Source: a virus
DNA length: 28,099 nt
IMG/VR virus record: IMGVR_UViG_3300043772_001757
Location: 1 to 28,099 of that record
Direction: 5' to 3' (one strand)
The number at the start of each line of letters is the position of its first letter. Position 1 is the stretch's first letter. This document shows, in pieces, positions 7,838 to 14,409 of the stretch. Made by a program: the position numbers and the translations under genes. The notes below the pieces were generated by a model. It ran no database searches, was not told where the DNA came from, and saw nothing but the letters and a program-made list of their open reading frames with translations.

Positions 7838-8101
7838 TCAACAGTTCCATGCCCGCAGTGACTTATTGATCCGAGAATTCGGATCGTTGGCCGTTTTGGC
7901 CCCAGTCAGTTTACGTTTCATGCCCTGCATCCGGGCACAAAAACTCTTCCGCCTGCCCGCATCCGACTTTGTCTTTGGGTTTGGAGCAGGCGGCTTGAGG
8001 TTCCCACCAGTTTCGCGGTTGTATGAAGCCCTCCCGGCAGCATTCAAGCCACCAGAAGGATTCTTTCCTTCAGCACGTTGCCATGCCGGGGACTTTGCCA
8101 T
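7838..8101 (-). CDS. Small conserved phage basic protein, 87 aa
   Basis: The ATG shares one base with the preceding stop (TAATG). Key segments are MAKSPAWQRAEGKNPSGGLN, then GRASYNRETGGNLKPPAPNP, RKSFCARMQGMKRKLTGAK and NDPNSRINKSLRAWNC. I recall near-identical strings in many phage and prophage small proteins (the group I remember as DUF6321-like), found among structural or packaging genes with unknown function. The protein is rich in Lys, Arg, Asn and Pro and looks largely unstructured, with one C-terminal helix and two cysteines. DNA or RNA binding in the particle is plausible but unproven. Confidence 0.8.
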   Translation of the reverse strand: MAKSPAWQRAEGKNPSGGLNAAGRASYNRETGGNLKPPAPNPKTKSDAGRRKSFCARMQGMKRKLTGAKTANDPNSRINKSLRAWNC

Positions 8102-8250
8102 TAGCGAATTCCGCCGCCGCCCTTGGGTTCTCCGCCACCAAGTCCAGCGCGCTTGGTGCGCATCGGAGCACCAGTCTTCTTGGCATACGACTTCGCCGCA
8201 GCCTTTCCAGCCTTGCTGTACGAGAACGATCGCTTTCCTACCTTCGGCAT
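8101..8250 (-). CDS. Small basic Gly-rich protein, 49 aa, paralogue B
   Basis: This short gene runs from an ATG at 8250 to a TAA at 8101 that overlaps the next ATG (TAATG). The N-terminus MPKVGKRSFSYSKAGKAAAK is Lys/Ser/Ala-rich. The C-terminus MRTKRAGLGGGEPKGGGGIR nearly repeats that of the 51-aa protein at 7654-7809, so the two are paralogues flanking the 87-aa gene. There are no cysteines or hydrophobic segments. Coupling on both sides and the shared C-terminal motif make it a confident gene, but its function is unknown. Confidence 0.8.
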   Translation of the reverse strand: MPKVGKRSFSYSKAGKAAAKSYAKKTGAPMRTKRAGLGGGEPKGGGGIR

Positions 8251-8251
8251 T

Positions 8252-8389
8252 TCAAACCTTTCGTTTTGCCTTCTTGGCAACCTTCTTGGGGAGACTCTTC
8301 ATATTGGGCGTCTCCTTAGCCCACTTCTTGGCGGTCTTGGGCATGTTTGCAAACATGAACCCCTGTTGCGCCTTGCTCTTGAACGGCAT
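8252..8389 (-). CDS. Small conserved basic phage protein, 45 aa
   Basis: The start at 8389 overlaps the preceding stop as TAATG; the longer frame from 8479 is rejected because it would run through the previous gene. The protein opens MPFKSKAQQGFMFANMPKTA and continues KKWAKETPNMKSLPKKVAKK. I recall the pattern PFKS-AQxxFM-A-xP-xAKxWxKETP-xxxLPxKV from many small phage proteins of unknown function. It is strongly basic with one amphipathic helix. It belongs to the five-gene run of tiny basic proteins between the lysis-like genes and the neck genes. Confidence 0.8.
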   Translation of the reverse strand: MPFKSKAQQGFMFANMPKTAKKWAKETPNMKSLPKKVAKKAKRKV

Positions 8390-8532
8390 TAGGCAGATCT
8401 CTTCTTTTTCTTCTTCTTTGAGTTGCCACGACCGCGTGCCGCAGTTGCGGTTGCTGACGGCCGACCCAGTTGGCTCCATCCACCCTTGCCAACTCCGCCT
8501 CCGCCTCCGGGAATTGATCCTCCAGGAGGCAT
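8389..8532 (-). CDS. Small Gly- and Lys-rich protein, 47 aa
   Basis: I chose the ATG at 8532, one base after the preceding TGA, over an upstream ATG at 8601 inside that gene. The sequence begins MPPGGSIPGGGGGVGKGGW and ends with a run of six lysines (NSKKKKKKRSA). Low complexity makes homology uninformative. The lysine run comes from a GAA/AAG-rich tract (8399-8420 on the plus strand reads as TTC-rich). Its TAA overlaps the next ATG, which supports real translation. A nucleic-acid-binding or disordered virion peptide is possible; no function is known. Confidence 0.65.
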   Translation of the reverse strand: MPPGGSIPGGGGGVGKGGWSQLGRPSATATAARGRGNSKKKKKKRSA

Positions 8533-8533
8533 G

Positions 8534-8653
8534 TCAGACCTTGCCCTTCTTGCACACAAAGATGCCGGCGCCAAAGCCAACAACCCCCATGAGCAGTGCA
8601 AACCAGATGTTCCCGAGGAACGACGCGAAACCGTCAGCCAGGATCAGATGCAT
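8534..8653 (-). CDS. Small single-span membrane protein, 39 aa
   Basis: The gene begins 20 bases inside the end of the lipoprotein gene, with a GAAAGGCAAG ribosome site, and ends one base before the next ATG (TGACATG). The peptide begins MHLILADGFASFLGNIWFAL; residues about 11-33 form one hydrophobic helix rich in Gly and Phe, and the tail CKKGKV is positive. The topology (short outside segment, one span, basic inside tail) suits a small holin, pinholin or membrane regulator. Its neighbours upstream are a lipoprotein and a membrane coiled-coil protein, which together look like a lysis cassette. Function is inferred from topology and place only. Confidence 0.75.
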   Translation of the reverse strand: MHLILADGFASFLGNIWFALLMGVVGFGAGIFVCKKGKV

Positions 8654-9137
8654 GTTTCTTGCCTTTCTTCAATCGTCGCCACGCCGCGTCGAATTCTGGA
8701 TCTGATGCGCGCCGCGCAGCGACATACTCGCGAGCATCCTCCGGATCATTGGGATCAAGCATACCGGCAGCAAGTTCCGCATCGGACACCTTCTTACGAG
8801 GAAGCCATCCAATTGCAACCCGGATGGCCGTTCCGATCCCTGTCTGCCACAGGATGATGGCGGCGGCGACCGACACAACCGCAATTGCGACCCATCCAAC
8901 AACCGAAAGCCATGCCGGGGTTTGATCCTCGACATCCGGAAGCCTTTCGTGGATGCGTGCTGCCAGAACGTCGATGCGCTCTGCGTGAATCACGACGGTT
9001 TCGTCGTTGGTCTTTCGACCATGATCCACCAACAACCGAGCCTCCGACCTGATGTCGTTGGCATTGTTGGAAATGTCCTGGGTCGCTGAACACGCCGCCA
9101 GGACACATCCGAGGCTAATGAGAGCGGGAATTCTCAA
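8634..9137 (-). CDS. Lipoprotein with a transmembrane helix, possible lysis protein, 167 aa
   Basis: The N-terminus MRIPALISLGCVLAAC is a short lipoprotein signal with lipobox LAAC, so Cys16 would be lipidated. Residues 20-70 are helical and polar (NNANDIRSEARLLVDHGRKT), as in the rod of spanins. A second hydrophobic helix spans about 76-98 (WLSVVGWVAIAVVSVAAAII). The tail, residues 110-167, is charged and helical. An outer-membrane spanin normally has no such second span, so a simple Rz1-like assignment does not fit. An inner-membrane lipoprotein or spanin-like fusion is possible. The gene overlaps its upstream partner by 23 bases, and the next small membrane gene starts inside it. Confidence 0.75.
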   Translation of the reverse strand: MRIPALISLGCVLAACSATQDISNNANDIRSEARLLVDHGRKTNDETVVIHAERIDVLAARIHERLPDVEDQTPAWLSVVGWVAIAVVSVAAAIILWQTGIGTAIRVAIGWLPRKKVSDAELAAGMLDPNDPEDAREYVAARRASDPEFDAAWRRLKKGKKHASDPG

Positions 9138-9324
9138 GTTTCGTCTCGATCTTGTCGAGGCGTTTCGCCGCTGATTCTTGCTGAATGATCACTTGCGTAA
9201 GCAAACGATCATGGTGGATGAATGACCCAACAATGATTGTCAAAACAGTAAGGGCAATTCCGATGATCGGAACCCAATCCTTGATCGACAGCCTGACCAC
9301 TACATTGCTGTTTTCGATTGTCAT
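9115..9324 (-). CDS. Membrane-anchored coiled-coil protein, possible holin or inner spanin, 69 aa
   Basis: Residues 17-36 (DWVPIIGIALTVLTIIVGSF) form one transmembrane helix. They are followed by HHDRLLTQVIIQQESAAKRL and a charged heptad helix ending KIETKLENSRSH. This order (short N-tail, span, coiled coil) matches inner-membrane spanins and some small holin-like proteins. The gene overlaps the lipoprotein gene by 23 bases, and nested or overlapping gene pairs are typical of spanins. No endolysin is visible nearby, so lysis is an inference. A membrane-tethered packaging or superinfection-exclusion protein is an alternative. Confidence 0.75.
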   Translation of the reverse strand: MTIENSNVVVRLSIKDWVPIIGIALTVLTIIVGSFIHHDRLLTQVIIQQESAAKRLDKIETKLENSRSH

Positions 9325-9337
9325 GTCTAGTCCCCGA

Positions 9338-9375
9338 CCATGGGGCAGGGTCCGTCGTGCGGCCCTGCCCCATGG
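9338..9375 (-). terminator. Perfect 13-bp hairpin after the capsid/decoration genes
   Basis: CCATGGGGCAGGG (9338-9350) and CCCTGCCCCATGG (9363-9375) are exact reverse complements around a 12-base loop, and the loop can add a CCG/CGG pairing. It fills the 71-base gap after the decoration gene. No U-tract follows in the minus direction, so it may be a weak terminator, a processing site, or a 3' stabiliser for the abundant capsid mRNA. Confidence 0.75.
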
Positions 9376-9395
9376 CGCGGCATGGAGAAGAAGAA

Positions 9396-10109
9396 TCAGC
9401 GGTCGTACGCAAGCATCACGTTGTCCACGCGAAGCGTCTTGGCAGCGGTATCAGCCTTGATCGCAAGATCAAGAAACAGCGCAGCCGTGGGAATCGCGTT
9501 CGTGTCCGTGATCTTGCCAATCTCAATACCGTTGAGGTAGTAAGTCACGCTGTTGAGGCCATCAACACGGAGTCCAAGTCGATAGTAGGTATCGGCAACT
9601 GCCGTACCAACCGTAACCGGGGTTCCGATCGTGGCGCCCTTTCCACAGACGCCCCTGATGGTCGCAGCGGCAATGGTGAAACCAAGGCCGTTGTTGGTTC
9701 CATCCATTGCACCCGCAATGGTGATGCACGTTGTAGGAACCGTGGTGGCTCCAGCCCGATCGCCAAGACCAATGAACGCAGCGCCGGACGAAGCAATGGT
9801 GCTCACAGCGACCGATGCCTCAAAGTACACCGACCGACTCGCAGCAAGCGTCACCGTGGGAGTCCACGAGTTCACCTGAACATCAGCAGACGACGTGCTA
9901 AGAAGGTTCCACACGCCGGTAGAAACCGTCGTCGAGTGCGTCACCGTCGTGCTGCTTCCGATCGTAATGTTGTACAGATCGGTGTCCGCGCTTGCAGCGA
10001 GGGAGTAGAAGTCGTCGAAACGCCAGACGGCTTCCTTGGGATCGAAGATTGCGTCTGCGATGGGTGCGTTGTTGATCGCTCCAGCCAGACGAGAAGTGAT
10101 GATCTGCAT
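9396..10109 (-). CDS. Lectin-like decoration or head protein, 237 aa
   Basis: The start has AAAGGACA nine bases upstream and lies 31 bases after the capsid stop. The sequence is Ala/Thr/Val-rich and all-beta in look. Residues about 190-225 carry DTYYRLGLRVDGLNSVTYYL, then NGIEIGKI, a pattern typical of concanavalin/LamG-like jelly-roll domains, where a strand ends in a (V/Y)xxYxNGxxxG turn. The end (LFLDLAIKADTAAKTLRVDN) fits the last strands. I recall such proteins directly downstream of phage capsid genes. It probably binds the capsid surface as decoration. Sugar binding is possible but not shown, and no signal peptide is present. Confidence 0.72.
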   Translation of the reverse strand: MQIITSRLAGAINNAPIADAIFDPKEAVWRFDDFYSLAASADTDLYNITIGSSTTVTHSTTVSTGVWNLLSTSSADVQVNSWTPTVTLAASRSVYFEASVAVSTIASSGAAFIGLGDRAGATTVPTTCITIAGAMDGTNNGLGFTIAAATIRGVCGKGATIGTPVTVGTAVADTYYRLGLRVDGLNSVTYYLNGIEIGKITDTNAIPTAALFLDLAIKADTAAKTLRVDNVMLAYDR

Positions 10110-10140
10110 GGTGGTTTGTCCTTTCTATGCAGAGTGCTAA

Positions 10141-11199
10141 TTAGAACGCAGACGAGCCCGTACCGAGCACGAAGTTCATGCGACGGTTGGTGCACATCAG
10201 GTTGAGCGTGGTATCGACGTGAGTGACGAAGACCGTGTGCTGCGACGATGCAGGATTCGGACCTTCCTCACGCATGTACTCGCCAGCGAGGAACGCGGGC
10301 TTGAGGACGCCCCAGTTGATGCCGTACACCGGGTTGGCGGTGTTGGCCTCAAGATAGGGAACCCAAGTCACGGGCACCTGGCGGAACAGGAGACGACCAT
10401 CCTTGGAAGCAATGTCGTTTCCGAGGTTGTCGTTCTGCGCTTCCAGGGCTTCTTCCAGAGGGCCAATCACGTTGTAGTTCGTGTAGTAGCCGTAGTTGTT
10501 GCCCGTGTTGTACGAAGGCGACGGAACCGGCGCCTTGAAGTTGGTGAAGGTCGCAGCGCGACGCCACTTCCGGATCAGGTCCGTAGACGTGATTGAGGTG
10601 TAAGTGCACGCCCAGTTTGCCCACGAACCGTACGTTGCCGAGGACAGGTTTCCTGCTCCAGAACTGAAGCCGACCGGATTCAGACCCTCAAAACCACCGT
10701 TCGCGGCCGTGGTCGTTCCGGGATAGACAATCCAGTACGGAATGCCGTACATGCGCTGGTTGTCCGACGACGAAGCGGGCTTCGTCCAGAACCGCTCTTC
10801 CATGTGCTTGGCAAGGTCGATCATCGCATCGTTGCGGCGAATGCGAACAAGATCGACGATCTCGGCGGGAGCGCGGTTCATCGCCACTTCACGACGCTCG
10901 ATGGCGTAGTTGGTGGTGACGTGACGCCACGGGATGTTCGCCGTCTGCATCACGTCAGAGACGTTCACCGAATCGGTGGCGTACAGTTCGGTGTCCTTGG
11001 CAGCGCCGCTCGTCGCGACCGCCACGTTCCACTGAATGCCGTAGCCGCTCTGGAACGAAACCTTCTCGCGCTGAAGCAGCATCGGGAGGGCGACGTACTC
11101 CTGGAGGGAGTAGGAAATATCGGTCCACTTCATGCGACCAAGATCACGCTGGGTGGTCTTGATCAGGTCTGCAATGTCATCTGCCTGAAGAAAGGCCAT
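10141..11199 (-). CDS. Major capsid protein, 352 aa
   Basis: The gene follows the scaffold-like gene with a 17-base gap and an AGGAGA ribosome site. The N-terminus (MAFLQADDIADLIKTTQRDL) is helical, then comes an extended region (YVALPMLLQREKVSFQSGYG) as expected for the E-loop of HK97-fold capsids. A long helix (VDLVRIRRNDAMIDLAKHME) resembles the spine helix. Residues 250-352 form a beta-rich domain with WVPYLEANTANPVYGINWGV. Length and position after the scaffold are typical. I assign it by context and fold pattern; no single diagnostic motif exists. It is the likely most abundant product of the late operon. Confidence 0.82.
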   Translation of the reverse strand: MAFLQADDIADLIKTTQRDLGRMKWTDISYSLQEYVALPMLLQREKVSFQSGYGIQWNVAVATSGAAKDTELYATDSVNVSDVMQTANIPWRHVTTNYAIERREVAMNRAPAEIVDLVRIRRNDAMIDLAKHMEERFWTKPASSSDNQRMYGIPYWIVYPGTTTAANGGFEGLNPVGFSSGAGNLSSATYGSWANWACTYTSITSTDLIRKWRRAATFTNFKAPVPSPSYNTGNNYGYYTNYNVIGPLEEALEAQNDNLGNDIASKDGRLLFRQVPVTWVPYLEANTANPVYGINWGVLKPAFLAGEYMREEGPNPASSQHTVFVTHVDTTLNLMCTNRRMNFVLGTGSSAF

Positions 11200-11216
11200 G
11201 ACTGTTCTCCTGTGAG

Positions 11217-12152
11217 TTACGAGCCAGACATGCGATCACGCATCAAAGCCGCCACGCTTGCGATCGCCTTCTCGCGGCCGGACACGGGACGCTTCCCGTT
11301 GTTTGCCGGTCGCGCGATCAACTGCGATTCGCGCTGCTTGACCTTTGACGTGAGCGCACGCTGCTCCACTTGCTTTACTTTGCTGCCGAAAACGCTTCGG
11401 ACAGCCTGATCAAACGCCTCGCTCACGTCCGGGATCCGCTTGCGCGCGGTCCGTGCCGTATCGCGAATGCGCTGCATTTCCTGCACAACCGTGGTGCGTG
11501 CCTTGAACTGTTCCGACTTGGGTGACAGCGCACTCGACGGGCCTTCACCGAACACGTCGGCAAAGTCCGATCCAAGTTTTGCAATCATGTAGTCGGCTTC
11601 GTCAGCACGCGCTGCGGGGGCTGGCTCGACAGACCTTGCACGGATCTTGTCGAGTTCAGCCTTCAGCGCCTTGATTGCCTTGATGGCCGACGGATCAAGT
11701 GCATCGTCGGGATCAAGCGCAGCAAGCGCCTCGTACTCGGAACTTGGGCTTGCGCCCGCATCAGGCTTGCGCCTGGATTGTTCGGTGTCGTCACTCGTCT
11801 CGACAGCGGCCTGCCGCTGGAGCGCAGCAATCACGCTGCGGAGTGCGCCGGTGTCCTTGATACTGGACACCTCTTCGTCGTTCATGCCAAGCGACTTCGC
11901 CTTGGTGGCGAGTTCTTGCAGCACGCCTGCATCAGACTCATCGACGGTGTTCTTGGCATCGTCTTCGTCGCCAGCGTCGCGCTCGTCTTCCTTCTTGGGT
12001 GCGACGATCAAGTCATACTCCGACATGTCCGGCTGATCAAAGTCAAGCGGGTCTGGACGGCGTGTATCCGACAACTGCTCCCGCGTGGGGAATGCATTGT
12101 CTGGGGTGTCGCTCGGAGCGGGGATGAACTCGTCGTTCTCTTCAGTCGCCAT
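11217..12152 (-). CDS. Capsid scaffolding-like protein, 311 aa
   Basis: I chose the ATG at 12152, overlapping the preceding gene by 11 bases behind an AGGAA site; upstream in-frame ATGs lie deeper in that gene. Residues 1-90 are acidic and disordered (TEENDEFIPAPSDTPDNAFP, KKEDERDAGDEDDA). The middle has helices with Asp/Ala (EYEALAALDPDDALDPSAIK, then a Lys/Glu helix). The C-terminal third is basic and helical (KARTTVVQEMQRIRDTARTA). An acidic start, helical middle and basic end is the usual plan of scaffolds, whose basic C-terminus contacts the capsid protein. It sits immediately before the capsid gene. No protease domain is visible. Confidence 0.78.
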   Translation of the reverse strand: MATEENDEFIPAPSDTPDNAFPTREQLSDTRRPDPLDFDQPDMSEYDLIVAPKKEDERDAGDEDDAKNTVDESDAGVLQELATKAKSLGMNDEEVSSIKDTGALRSVIAALQRQAAVETSDDTEQSRRKPDAGASPSSEYEALAALDPDDALDPSAIKAIKALKAELDKIRARSVEPAPAARADEADYMIAKLGSDFADVFGEGPSSALSPKSEQFKARTTVVQEMQRIRDTARTARKRIPDVSEAFDQAVRSVFGSKVKQVEQRALTSKVKQRESQLIARPANNGKRPVSGREKAIASVAALMRDRMSGS

Positions 12153-12504
12153 AGCCGGCATTCCTATCAATGAAGCCTCGGGCGGCAAGATACCGCTTGC
12201 GGTGTGCCCGGTCGGTAAAAATCGCTTGTCCAGTTCGCTGGTCAAACGTGGTCGGCACTCCGAGACTGACGGAGTGCTGGTATGCCTCACCGGCCTGCGA
12301 GGGGTGGACCCCTGCGGCATCAGACTTCATCGGCCAAGATGCACATCCGCTCTGGGCGGGAGCATGCTCGGCTTCCAGGTTTCGCTTGAGCCAAGACCCC
12401 TCATGGAACAGGAACCCGTTCTGCTCGTTCTGCTCCATCTCGGCCACGGTCATAAAGATCTCGTGGTTGGTCCCATTCTTGTCGGTGTAGATGTACGTCG
12501 GCAT
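12142..12504 (-). CDS. Conserved phage protein with FmdB-like start, 120 aa
   Basis: The protein opens MPTYIYTDKNGTNHEIFMTV, like the first strands of FmdB-type zinc ribbons, but the usual CxxC pairs are missing; only one cysteine (Cys54) is present. The second half, ASWPMKSDAAGVHPSQAGEA, GVPTTFDQRTGQAIFTDRAH and RKRYLAARGFIDRNAGYGD, is a block I recall in many phage proteins encoded between portal and scaffold genes. It may be an assembly factor, but no activity is known. It starts at the last base of the portal stop and overlaps the scaffold by 11 bases, so all three are translationally coupled. Confidence 0.78.
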   Translation of the reverse strand: MPTYIYTDKNGTNHEIFMTVAEMEQNEQNGFLFHEGSWLKRNLEAEHAPAQSGCASWPMKSDAAGVHPSQAGEAYQHSVSLGVPTTFDQRTGQAIFTDRAHRKRYLAARGFIDRNAGYGD

Positions 12505-14285
12505 TACTGCTGCTGTCCCTGATTCGCCATGGCAAGGAGGTTGCGCATGGCCTCCTGATCATTGCCCTGCCGGGTTGCCCCAGCCACGTTCTCCCGGATC
12601 GTCGTCCGAGACGTGACCGGCGACTGGAGCGGGCGTTCGCCTGCTCCGCCGGCCTGCTGCATCATCTGCATCTGCTCCTGCGGGATGCGCTCCAAGATGC
12701 GCTCCATCTCCGGGAGGTTGGAGTACTTCGCCATGATCTGCATGAACTCATCCATGTTCACGCCAATGCCGCGCTGCTGGAGTTGCGGCGCCATCGGGAT
12801 GACGAAGTTGGTCATCATCTGGCTGATGGTCTGGAGCCGCTCGGTGGGCGTCCGGCTCTGCATGGAGTACGGGGCAATCTCGACCATGTAGTCAAGGAGA
12901 TCACCTTCGCGGATGTCCTGCGAGAACTCGACCGGGATCGAGAAGTCCGTACCAGCCACCTTCTTGATGACGGTCGGAACCGACACCGGATCGTTCCACA
13001 GGTAGTCAGCAAGGCTCTCAACGACCTTCTTGACTGCCGTGGTCGTGCGATCCTGCATGTCCGCAATCAGCATGTTCGCTGAACGCTGGATGAGGCTTTC
13101 CTGGCCGACCGTGTTCGCCTGACGGCCAAGGCCACCCAGAGCATCAAGATTGCCGCCAAGATAGACAAAGAGATCCTTCAGTTGGAGAAGGAACGCGATG
13201 CTTGCCGAATCCGGCCCGCCGTACCGCGCTTCCTTCGTTGCCTGCGGATTGTCAGAACGGATCATGTCGCCGTCATTGGCCTGCAACAGCCGGCGACCAT
13301 CTTCTTCCGCACCGTTGGCAACGATCGTGACTGTCTTCTGCCGATCTGCCTGACGCACGATCTTGCGGAAGACGCGGTTCGATGCCTCATGCAGATCAAG
13401 CATCGCCTGCGCCGGCGGCAGCGGCATGATGTTGCCGGGCACGTCTCCAAACGCAAGCAGATGGTACGGACCGCTCTCCGGTCCATCCCAGTCCACCACG
13501 CGGATGACCTTGCCGCCATTGATGCCGCTGTTGTCAACGACCTGTACGGTGACCAAGAGATTGTCGTACGGGAGCCATAGATCCCAGAGTTCCACGAGAT
13601 CCATGTAGCCACGTTCAGGGTTCCAGGATCCACCGGTCTGGAGGATCGAAACCTTTTCGTCGCCACCATCGTTGTAGTCGGTGATCTGCGACGGGGTCAG
13701 TTCCTGGTTGCCAAAGATCTTGAGATCCATCGCCGCTTCATATGGCAGCGTGTACCGATTGCCGACGTACTGGCACAGATCCCAACGCTTGGCGTTCATG
13801 TCGAAGACGAAGTCGTCGAAGTCAACGACATCCGCGAACGGAAGCCCTGCGTCGTGGACGTAGCCTTCGATCTCGGCTTGGTTGCCGGGAGAGATGCCGA
13901 CCTTCATCACGCCGACGGAGAACATGGCATCGATCACCCAACGAGAGATCGACTCTTCGAGGTTGATCTCCTTGATCAGCCAGTTGAGCGCCAACTCAAA
14001 GTCGGCTGCGGTTGCAACCAGTCGTTGGTCACGCGGGATGACCATGGCCTGTGGCGCGCGAGCAGCAACCTGGCGACGGTAGATGTTCACCGCCATCTGC
14101 ATCAGGTTGAGCGGCACCTTGTCCTTGGAGCCCATCTCGCCGTAGTTGCTGCCGACGTATGCGCGCACAGCAGCAAGCCGCTGTTCGCGGAATGGCTGCA
14201 TGCGATCGCGAGAGAACTGCACGGCCTCAAGGAGGCGCGATGCCTTCTTCTCGTCGAGGGTCAGGTCACGCTTCTTCTTTGCCAT
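12504..14285 (-). CDS. Portal protein, 593 aa
   Basis: I chose the ATG at 14285, which overlaps the preceding TAA (TAATG), rather than a GTG nine bases upstream. The dodecameric portal would form the DNA entry channel at one capsid vertex and dock the terminase. Residues 10-75 are helical (RLLEAVQFSRDRMQPFREQR), then KVPLNLMQMAVNIYRRQVAA, the helix that starts many portal clip/wing regions. DVVDFDDFVFDMNAKRWDLC is typical of the wing in podovirus-like portals. The stretch LDLHEASNRVFRKIVRQADR fits the long channel helix. The C-terminus (QMQMMQQAGGAGERP onward) is Gln-rich and probably flexible. Length and neighbours fit well. Confidence 0.88.
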   Translation of the reverse strand: MAKKKRDLTLDEKKASRLLEAVQFSRDRMQPFREQRLAAVRAYVGSNYGEMGSKDKVPLNLMQMAVNIYRRQVAARAPQAMVIPRDQRLVATAADFELALNWLIKEINLEESISRWVIDAMFSVGVMKVGISPGNQAEIEGYVHDAGLPFADVVDFDDFVFDMNAKRWDLCQYVGNRYTLPYEAAMDLKIFGNQELTPSQITDYNDGGDEKVSILQTGGSWNPERGYMDLVELWDLWLPYDNLLVTVQVVDNSGINGGKVIRVVDWDGPESGPYHLLAFGDVPGNIMPLPPAQAMLDLHEASNRVFRKIVRQADRQKTVTIVANGAEEDGRRLLQANDGDMIRSDNPQATKEARYGGPDSASIAFLLQLKDLFVYLGGNLDALGGLGRQANTVGQESLIQRSANMLIADMQDRTTTAVKKVVESLADYLWNDPVSVPTVIKKVAGTDFSIPVEFSQDIREGDLLDYMVEIAPYSMQSRTPTERLQTISQMMTNFVIPMAPQLQQRGIGVNMDEFMQIMAKYSNLPEMERILERIPQEQMQMMQQAGGAGERPLQSPVTSRTTIRENVAGATRQGNDQEAMRNLLAMANQGQQQ

Positions 14286-14407
14286 TACTTCCACCCACGC
14301 TTCATCTTGGCGTAGACCTTGGGCTCAATGGTGGACTTGGACTTGGGGCGGCTGGTGCCTGCCTTCTTCCGTGCGTTGATGTTGTCGTATAGACCGCGCT
14401 TCTTCAT
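14285..14407 (-). CDS. Small basic phage protein, 40 aa
   Basis: The gene has a GGAGTGG ribosome site inside the end of TerL and a TAA that overlaps the portal ATG. The peptide begins MKKRGLYDNINARKKAGTSR and ends KVYAKMKRGWK. I recall the opening MKKRGLYDNIxAKRxR from many short proteins next to phage portal or tail genes. It is very basic and unstructured, with no known function. Its position between TerL and portal and tight coupling make it a real gene although it is short. Confidence 0.82.
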   Translation of the reverse strand: MKKRGLYDNINARKKAGTSRPKSKSTIEPKVYAKMKRGWK

Positions 14408-14409
14408 GG

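Noticed and set aside
9318-10205. A 295-codon plus-strand frame opposite the decoration and capsid genes
   Set aside because: The minus-strand genes have good ribosome sites and phage-like products; this product is Arg/Ser/His-rich noise.
12142-12504. A true FmdB zinc-ribbon regulator
   Set aside because: Only the first strands resemble it; the metal-binding cysteines are missing, and the rest matches a phage-specific block.
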